Assembly: GCF_020687165.1 (NCBI RefSeq)
Contig: NZ_JAJEQC010000028.1
Length of the DNA: 9,378 nucleotides
Strand: one strand, 5' to 3'
From: Hominenteromicrobium mulieris
GTDB lineage: Bacteria > Bacillota > Clostridia > Oscillospirales > Acutalibacteraceae
In this document: in pieces, positions 4,968 to 9,378 of the stretch
Numbering within the stretch: the stretch's first letter is position 1
Layout of the letters: the number at the start of each line of letters is the position of its first letter
Translations under genes and position numbers: made by a program
The notes under the pieces: model-generated
The model's input: only the letters and a program-made list of their open reading frames with translations
Told to the model about the DNA's origin: nothing
Database searches by the model: none

Positions 4968-6419
4968 TTAGATGGAGTTGATAGCACCTCTTTCTTGCGG
5001 CATTTCAAGCCAGAACACCACACCTCTGCTTGTGTTTTGGATACCATATTTTGCGTGGTGCAGTTCCATGATTTCGCGGACGATATAAAGTCCTAAGCCT
5101 GTTCCCCCGGTATTACGATTACGGGAGGTATCCGCTCTGTAAAATGCTTCAAATAGATGGGGTATCATTTCCTCTGGAATATGGACGCCTGTATTTTCAA
5201 CTTTGCAGGAAACGGTATTTTTATCGTTCGATAAGGATATATAGATTGCCTCACCATTCGGTGAGTAGCGAATGGCATTTACCAAAACATTTTGAATGGC
5301 TCGTTCCATCTGTGCCGGGTCTGCATCACACAGGATTTTGTCAGGAATATCCACGGAAAGGGAGATTTCTTTTTCAGACAGCAAATCGGTCACATCAGCT
5401 ATTTGTACCCGAAGAAGCTCTGCAAAATCAATCGTCTTATATTCTGTTCTCTGTTTTCCGTCTGTTTTAGATACATAGAGCAGTTCTTTCACTAATGTTT
5501 CCATTTTTTCAACAACGGCCAGCGACCGCTCCATATACGACTCTTGATTTTCATATCCTTTGACCTTATTGAGCATCCCCATTAAATGACCTTTCAGAAT
5601 TGTCAAAGGCGTTTTCAGTTCATGTGATGCCGCCGAGAAAAATTCCTGTTGCTTTTTTTCAAGTTCTCGCTCTTTTGATATTTCGGCCTCTAACTCGGAA
5701 TTGCTTTTTTTCAGTTCTGCCAATGTATGCTGTAAATTATCCGACAAAGTATTTAAGCTGTCCGAGAGTATTCCTATCTCGTCTGAACGATTAGAATTTC
5801 CGTGCGGCTCAAAATTGAGCTGGGCCATTTTTTGCGATGTGCTGCTTAATTCAATAATCGGTTTTGTTATATAGCGTGAGTAAATGACAGAAAACAAGAT
5901 GGACATAAAGAAGATTCCCAATATAACCAGCGGAACGGTTTGCCAAATCGCCTCTGTTGCCTGATTGACGGACACCGTATCACTTTGCACATAAAGGGTA
6001 TAGTCGCTACCTAACAGGGTGAACACATAGCCTGCTTCTGTCAGTAATTCGTCACTTGTAATAATTGCGCTATCAGGATTTTCTTGAATCGTAGCAATAG
6101 AATCCTTGTCTGTTGTTATCGTCAATTTGTCACTTGAATATAAAATATCTCCATAATCATCTTCAATATAGGCAGTTGCTTTTGTCTGTGCGGTGAATTG
6201 CTGAACAAGTGAATAACATTCCTCTAAGGAACCAGCCTTTTCCAATACTGGCACTAAATCATTTGCTTGCTTTTGCAATTCTGCACTAAGTCGATTGCTA
6301 TAAGTTTGGGGAATATATCTCGCCATACTGAAAACAGAAAGCAAACATACCAAAATCAAAAGAACCGTTGTCGCTAAAAAGAGCTTTGCCGTTAGGCTCG
6401 TTTTAATTTTCCTTATCAA
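4968..6419 (-). CDS. HAMP-domain sensor histidine kinase (VanS-like architecture)
   Basis: A 483-residue membrane kinase that would autophosphorylate and pass the phosphate to the response regulator encoded just upstream. Order: membrane segment about 12-32; extracellular sensor domain about 33-160; membrane segment about 161-181; HAMP about 182-235; coiled coil; H-box FFSAASHELKTPLTILKGH with phospho-acceptor His266; N-box QNVLVNAIRYSP (Asn381); a G1 region reading KVENTG; F-box LFEAFYRAD (422-430); G2 GGTGLGLYI (438-446). The NTG form of the G1 box and FYRAD/GGTGLGLYIV are typical of VanS-like kinases, but no van resistance genes are present, so the signal is unknown. The start is a TTG (6419) that overlaps the regulator gene by 17 bases, implying translational coupling; its ribosome-binding site is weak. 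The gene is visibly AT-richer than the mobilisation genes. Confidence 0.93.
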   Translation of the reverse strand: MIRKIKTSLTAKLFLATTVLLILVCLLSVFSMARYIPQTYSNRLSAELQKQANDLVPVLEKAGSLEECYSLVQQFTAQTKATAYIEDDYGDILYSSDKLTITTDKDSIATIQENPDSAIITSDELLTEAGYVFTLLGSDYTLYVQSDTVSVNQATEAIWQTVPLVILGIFFMSILFSVIYSRYITKPIIELSSTSQKMAQLNFEPHGNSNRSDEIGILSDSLNTLSDNLQHTLAELKKSNSELEAEISKERELEKKQQEFFSAASHELKTPLTILKGHLMGMLNKVKGYENQESYMERSLAVVEKMETLVKELLYVSKTDGKQRTEYKTIDFAELLRVQIADVTDLLSEKEISLSVDIPDKILCDADPAQMERAIQNVLVNAIRYSPNGEAIYISLSNDKNTVSCKVENTGVHIPEEMIPHLFEAFYRADTSRNRNTGGTGLGLYIVREIMELHHAKYGIQNTSRGVVFWLEMPQERGAINSI

Positions 6420-7068
6420 TTCTGTATCCCACCCCTCTAATTGTTTTTATATAGTCAGCATTTAACTTTTTGCGAATGTTCTTTATGTGACTATCAACGA
6501 TCCGATCTTCGACCTCCAAATCGTCCGCCCACAATCGGTCAAGTAGCATTTGCCGAGTAAAGACCTTTCCCTGATTTTCAAGCATAAGCCTAAGAAGCGC
6601 AAACTCTTTGCTGGTCAAAACAACCTCGTTTCCGCCTTGATATACATGGAATCCATCAACATCCATACTCAACTCTTTATAAGTAAGCAGGGATTGATTT
6701 TGATTTTCCACAGTCCTACGGCGAAGAATAGCCGCAATCTTGCACAGCAGGATTTTGGGCGAAAAGGGCTTTGGAATGTAATCGTCAATCTGCTGTTCAA
6801 AACCCCGCAACTGGTTTTCTTCATCCGAAAGCGCAGTAAGCATAATAATAGGGACTTGTGACCTTTTGCGAATGACCTCACACACACCATAGCCGTCGAT
6901 TTTAGGGAGCATGATGTCTAACAGCAAGAGGTCGATTGTATCATCAAACATTGCAATCCCCGCCACGCCGTCAGAAGCAACAGCAACTTCATATCCCGCA
7001 TCAATCAGATGGTTTTTCAATATATCCTGAATGTCAATATCATCTTCGACAATTAAAATCTTCTGCAT
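6403..7068 (-). CDS. OmpR/PhoB-family response regulator (VanR-like)
   Basis: A 221-residue cytoplasmic transcription factor, the usual length. The receiver domain (about 1-115) has the acidic pair Asp9-Asp10 in LIVEDD, the phospho-acceptor Asp51 in LLLLDIMLP, Thr78 in IIMLTA and Lys100 in YIPKPF, so all switch residues are present. The winged-helix DNA-binding domain (about 128-220) shows LTSKEFALLRLML, the recognition helix region VEDRIVDSHIKNIRKKL and the ending IRGVGYRID. Start ATG 7068 has GGAGG seven bases upstream. The kinase gene overlaps its 3' end, forming one operon. A TATACT (7095-7090) close upstream is a possible -10 with poor -35, as expected for an activated, self-regulated promoter. 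Targets probably include this operon and perhaps the secreted-protein gene. Confidence 0.95.
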   Translation of the reverse strand: MQKILIVEDDIDIQDILKNHLIDAGYEVAVASDGVAGIAMFDDTIDLLLLDIMLPKIDGYGVCEVIRKRSQVPIIMLTALSDEENQLRGFEQQIDDYIPKPFSPKILLCKIAAILRRRTVENQNQSLLTYKELSMDVDGFHVYQGGNEVVLTSKEFALLRLMLENQGKVFTRQMLLDRLWADDLEVEDRIVDSHIKNIRKKLNADYIKTIRGVGYRIDKEN

Positions 7069-7144
7069 TGTCCCACCTCCAACTTTTCAAGTATAGCAGA
7101 GAAATATGTATCTATTATGGAGAACTCAAGATTTAGAAAGATTA

Positions 7145-7250
7145 TTATAATTATAAGTTACCTCTGTGTTGCAAAGCAAGCGCGAATATGAATTATAAAC
7201 TTCAATCAACCTGCATATAGCAACATTCCACGGGCGAAGTATGAATTATA
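7145..7250. promoter_or_regulatory. Divergent control region with phased AATTATA repeats
   Basis: Three same-orientation copies of AATTATA start at 7149, 7191 and 7244, giving spacings of 42 and 53 bases, about four and five helical turns. The first lies in a perfect palindrome, TTATAATTATAA (7145-7156). The last two are part of a longer direct repeat: GCGAA, one or two bases, then ATGAATTATA (7182-7197 and 7234-7250). TACAAT (7249-7254) is a plausible -10 for the plus-strand XRE gene, with a weak -35. Likely binding sites for the response regulator or the XRE regulator; AT-rich sequence makes chance repeats possible. Confidence 0.45.
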
Positions 7251-7272
7251 CAATGTAACTGGGTGATGTTAT

Positions 7273-7641
7273 ATGGCGAAAGTTGAAGATTGTCCCGGTT
7301 TTGAAACCTTCGGCGCAGATGTCAAAGCTGCACGAGAGGCAAAGCGTCTGGCACGAAAAACATTGGCAGAAATGGTTGGGATTGAATGGCGGTATCTTGC
7401 CAACATTGAGAATCAAGGTGCGATTCCGAGCCTGCCCGTGATGATCCAGTTGATTAAGGTCTGCGGACTTCCCGTAGAGCGGTATTTTAACCCGGAGATC
7501 ATACGGGAAGAAAGCGAACAGCGGCAACGGGTCAGCCACAAGCTGAAGCTTTGCCCTGAAGAATACCTGCCGATTATCGAAGGTGCCATAGACGGGGCGC
7601 TCAAAATGGAACAGACTGCGAAGCAGAAGGAGGACGCATAA
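7273..7641 (+). CDS. XRE-family helix-turn-helix regulator
   Basis: A 122-residue DNA-binding protein from ATG 7273, preceded by GGGTGA six bases upstream. Residues about 13-68 form a Cro/CI-type helix-turn-helix: GADVKAAREAKRLARKTLAE, then VGIEWRYLANIENQGAIPSL, then a fourth helix MIQLIKVCGLPVERYF. The C-terminal 50 residues are charged and helical and may mediate dimer formation. It is transcribed away from the two-component operon and toward the integration genes, with the shared control region at 7069-7272. Small regulators of this kind commonly repress or time excision genes of mobile elements; that role is inferred. An imperfect terminator overlaps its stop codon. Confidence 0.88.
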   Translation: MAKVEDCPGFETFGADVKAAREAKRLARKTLAEMVGIEWRYLANIENQGAIPSLPVMIQLIKVCGLPVERYFNPEIIREESEQRQRVSHKLKLCPEEYLPIIEGAIDGALKMEQTAKQKEDA

Positions 7642-7656
7642 TCGCGGCCTCCTTCT
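7625..7656. terminator. Weak hairpin overlapping the XRE stop codon
   Basis: AGAAGGAGG (7625-7633) pairs exactly with CCTCCTTCT (7648-7656); the TAA stop (7639-7641) is in the 14-nt loop. Only GGCGTTTCT follows, so as a terminator it is weak. It sits between convergent genes (the minus-strand gene ends at 7669) and could act in either direction. Confidence 0.45.
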
Positions 7657-7668
7657 GGCGTTTCTGTA

Positions 7669-7968
7669 TCATGTTTCCCTGCACTTTTCCAAAAGTTCCC
7701 GGCACCTCTGCTGGATTTCTCCGGTTTCTGTCGCAGTCAGGTCACGGTCATTTCCAGTAATCTTATCTTCCAGAAAGTTGGCGTATGTACCCAACAAAGC
7801 GTTCCGTAAATCCTCCGGGGTTTTCTGTATTTCTGCGCTGTACCAGTCATTCCGGTGGGGTTCCCATGCCATCAATGTATAACCATGACTGGTCTGAACC
7901 ACCTCATACAGAGGGTCATCATCCAGATATGCCTGAAACACTTTCAAAACCTTTTCAAAGGTCAGCAT
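7669..7968 (-). CDS. Small conserved-looking protein of mobile elements, unknown function
   Basis: A 99-residue protein from ATG 7968, with GGAGG eight bases upstream; a GTG three codons earlier lies too close to that site. Sequence landmarks are MLTFEKVLKVFQAYL, DPLYEVVQTSHGYTLMAWEP, DWYSAEI, then TYANFLEDKITG and RDLT followed by a charged helix. I recognise this type of short protein from other Clostridia integrative elements, where it is annotated only as hypothetical; no function is established. No signal peptide, membrane segment or known catalytic motif is seen. It is 16 bases downstream of the tnpV gene on the same strand, so it belongs to the recombination cluster. It might be a small accessory or regulatory factor, but that is a guess from position. 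Confidence 0.8.
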   Translation of the reverse strand: MLTFEKVLKVFQAYLDDDPLYEVVQTSHGYTLMAWEPHRNDWYSAEIQKTPEDLRNALLGTYANFLEDKITGNDRDLTATETGEIQQRCRELLEKCRET

Positions 7969-7984
7969 TTCCCGCACCTCCCAT

Positions 7985-8338
7985 TCATCTGCAAATCAGT
8001 TCCCTGATTAAAATTTCCTCAATCTGTGCCGTTAATGTGTTCATCAGCCCCACCCAGCGCATAGGGTCACAGGCTTTCAGTTCCTCCGTGACACCCGCAA
8101 CTTCCATCATGTGAGGCAACATGGTTTCCACACGCCCCTGTGCTGTCCGCTCAATCTCTAACAGGTGTGGATACAGCTTCTCGCTCATCAGCAGATGGTT
8201 GTAGAGAATGGGGCGATGTTCCTTTAGGTAGGATTTTCGCATTCTGCCGTACTTGCCGATAGAAGTTTCCGGCTGTTCAGAAAGGTTTAGGTTGGGTATA
8301 TCATAATCTCCACAACGAATGTAAGTCAACTTACTCAT
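7985..8338 (-). CDS. tnpV: TnpV-family transposon protein
   Basis: A 117-residue protein from ATG 8338, with AGGAG seven bases upstream; an ATG two codons earlier is too near that site. It shows the hallmarks of the TnpV family, first named in the clostridial transposon Tn4451: LTYIRCGDYDIPNLNL, EQPETSIGKYGRMRKSYLKE, HRPILYNHLLMSEKLYPHL, then a helical end with DPMRWVGLMNTL. The biochemical role of TnpV is not established as far as I know; it travels with TnpX-type serine recombinases and is not needed for all of their activities. Here it is 26 bases downstream of the recombinase gene on the same strand, the usual arrangement, which supports assigning this end of the window to a Tn4451-like integration module. 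Confidence 0.92.
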   Translation of the reverse strand: MSKLTYIRCGDYDIPNLNLSEQPETSIGKYGRMRKSYLKEHRPILYNHLLMSEKLYPHLLEIERTAQGRVETMLPHMMEVAGVTEELKACDPMRWVGLMNTLTAQIEEILIRELICR

Positions 8339-8364
8339 ATTCATTCTCCTTTGCTCCGTGATGA

Positions 8365-9378
8365 TTAGACTGCTGCGCTGGCTGCTATGCTGCCTTTGCG
8401 CGGTTCTTCTTTTGGTAGCTGACCGATAGTAGAAAAAACACCTTTTTTCATATCCTCAGCCCGGATCAGGGCTTTCTTAGCGTCCATTTCCGCTTTTTTC
8501 TTCGCCTTGATTTTGTCCTCATACTGTTTCTGTGCGCCGCTGGCTTTCCGCCTCAAATAATTCTGATGAAGCCTGTCCTTACGTTCTTCTTTTTTCTGCA
8601 GTTCTTCCTGCTCCTCCGTGGTTAAAGGAACCGGCTGTAAGGATGGTGGGATATAGCGTCCTAAAAAATTGAAGTAGATTTCAATTTCCTGCGTGGTGTC
8701 CTGACTGCCTTTTCGGGCGCGTTCGTGGACAAGGATTTTCTCTACAAACTCATTGAGCATGGTGTTTGTCAGCGTGTCAAAATTCTCGTATTTATCAATC
8801 AGGGCTATAAATTTCTCCGCTGATTTCTGGCTTTGCTCGTAGCCGGTAACAGCCTTTTCCAGCTCCGCAATTTCAATCTCAAGTGCGTCCTGCTCTTTGG
8901 CATACTGTGCATCAAGCGCCCTATATCGTGCATCCGGCAGCTTGCCGAGGACATTGTCCTCATAGATTTTGCAAATCAGTTTTTCCAGTTCTCCGGCTCT
9001 CTTTTGAGCAGCGGCCAGACGCCTGCGCTTTTTCGCTATATCGGCACTCTGTTGGGCAACCTGCGTTTCCTGAACGGTGTGAATAAATTCCGTCCGGTCA
9101 TTTTTGGAATATTCAGCGATAGCCCGGAGCGTGTCGGAAACCAATGTCAGAACAGCACTCTCATTGATACGGTGTTGTGTATGGCATAGTGTCCCACACG
9201 GAACTTTGGTATAATTGGAACAGGTATATTGAGAAATCCTCTTGCCATTGTTGGTGCGGTGGACATACATCTTGCCGCCGCAATCGGCACAATAGAGCAA
9301 TCCTGTGAGGGGAGCCGCTTCGCCCCAGCCGTTTGGATAACGCCGTACATTGCTGCGGATTTTCTGCGCCAAATCAAA
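8365..9378 (-). CDS. Large serine recombinase (TnpX-like), C-terminal part; start beyond window
   Basis: The frame is open from the right edge to a TAA at 8365-8367, giving the last 337 residues. The catalytic serine domain would lie outside the window. Visible: the end of the recombinase domain (GWGEAAPLTGLLYCADCGGK), a zinc beta-ribbon with Cys30, Cys33, Cys53 and Cys61 of the fragment, a long coiled coil at about 105-190 (with LEKLICKIYEDNVLGKLPDARY), then a DUF4368-type segment (TLTNTMLNEFVEKILVHERA, EIEIYFNFLGRYIPP) and a Lys-rich tail. Enzymes of this type excise and integrate elements between att sites; the coiled coil controls direction in relatives. Integrity cannot be judged without the N-terminus. 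It is followed by tnpV. Its gene normally lies near an element end, so an att site may be close to the right of the window. Confidence 0.93.
   Translation of the reverse strand, partial: FDLAQKIRSNVRRYPNGWGEAAPLTGLLYCADCGGKMYVHRTNNGKRISQYTCSNYTKVPCGTLCHTQHRINESAVLTLVSDTLRAIAEYSKNDRTEFIHTVQETQVAQQSADIAKKRRRLAAAQKRAGELEKLICKIYEDNVLGKLPDARYRALDAQYAKEQDALEIEIAELEKAVTGYEQSQKSAEKFIALIDKYENFDTLTNTMLNEFVEKILVHERARKGSQDTTQEIEIYFNFLGRYIPPSLQPVPLTTEEQEELQKKEERKDRLHQNYLRRKASGAQKQYEDKIKAKKKAEMDAKKALIRAEDMKKGVFSTIGQLPKEEPRKGSIAASAAV

Noticed and set aside
4968..7068. A complete vancomycin-type resistance operon
   Set aside because: Regulator and kinase are VanRS-like, but no ligase, dehydrogenase or dipeptidase gene is present, so a resistance claim is not supported.
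7246..7539. Minus-strand frame opposite the XRE regulator
   Set aside because: The plus strand encodes a clear helix-turn-helix protein with a ribosome-binding site; the opposite frame has neither.
1..9378. CRISPR arrays, tRNA or rRNA genes, insertion sequences, type IV secretion genes
   Set aside because: No regularly spaced repeats, no tRNA- or rRNA-like stretches, no DDE transposase, and no VirB4, VirD4 or related motifs were seen in any frame.

Overview
The window looks like the mobilisation half, regulatory cargo and one end of an integrative mobilizable element from a gut-type Clostridia bacterium (Bacillota). The evidence is the gene set: a MobA/MobL (MobQ) relaxase with a DUF3847-type accessory protein, TnpV, and a TnpX/Tn4451-like large serine recombinase with a DUF4368-type tail. 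Shine-Dalgarno sites are strong AGGAGG-type sequences. The genus cannot be fixed from sequence alone. Most genes have mid-to-high GC, but the two-component block (about 4968-7068) is visibly richer in A+T and probably has a separate origin.

Layout: (1) 1-427, plus strand: the 3' end of a RelB/DinJ-type antitoxin gene, overlapping by ATGA with a complete YafQ-type toxin gene and followed by a terminator. (2) 464-3858, minus strand, apparently one transcription unit: three small sigma-70 region-4-like proteins, then the DUF3847-type protein, then an RSF1010/R1162-type oriT (nic core TAAGTGCGCCCT at 2072-2083), then the relaxase. (3) 3859-4333: no convincing gene; inverted repeats, including two probable minus-strand terminators. 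(4) 4334-7068, minus strand: an OmpR-family response regulator, an overlapping HAMP histidine kinase, a perfect 30-nt palindrome, and a gene for a secreted acidic protein of unknown function. (5) 7069-7272: divergent control region with three AATTATA copies at near-integral helical spacing. (6) 7273-7641, plus strand: an XRE-family regulator. (7) 7669-9378, minus strand: a 99-aa conserved-looking protein, TnpV, and the C-terminal part of the serine recombinase, which runs off the right edge.

How it may work together: the serine recombinase, possibly with TnpV, would excise and integrate the element. The relaxase would nick at oriT and lead a strand into a recipient using a conjugation machine supplied by another element, since no type IV secretion genes are visible here. 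The sigma-like proteins and the XRE regulator probably decide when this happens. The two-component system and secreted protein look like an envelope-sensing cargo, with no resistance target gene visible. The least ordinary parts are the nested, mutually exclusive hairpins at oriT, the absence of a conventional start codon at the position set by the relaxase ribosome-binding site, and long hairpins placed directly before the ribosome-binding sites of two sigma-like genes and the secreted-protein gene.
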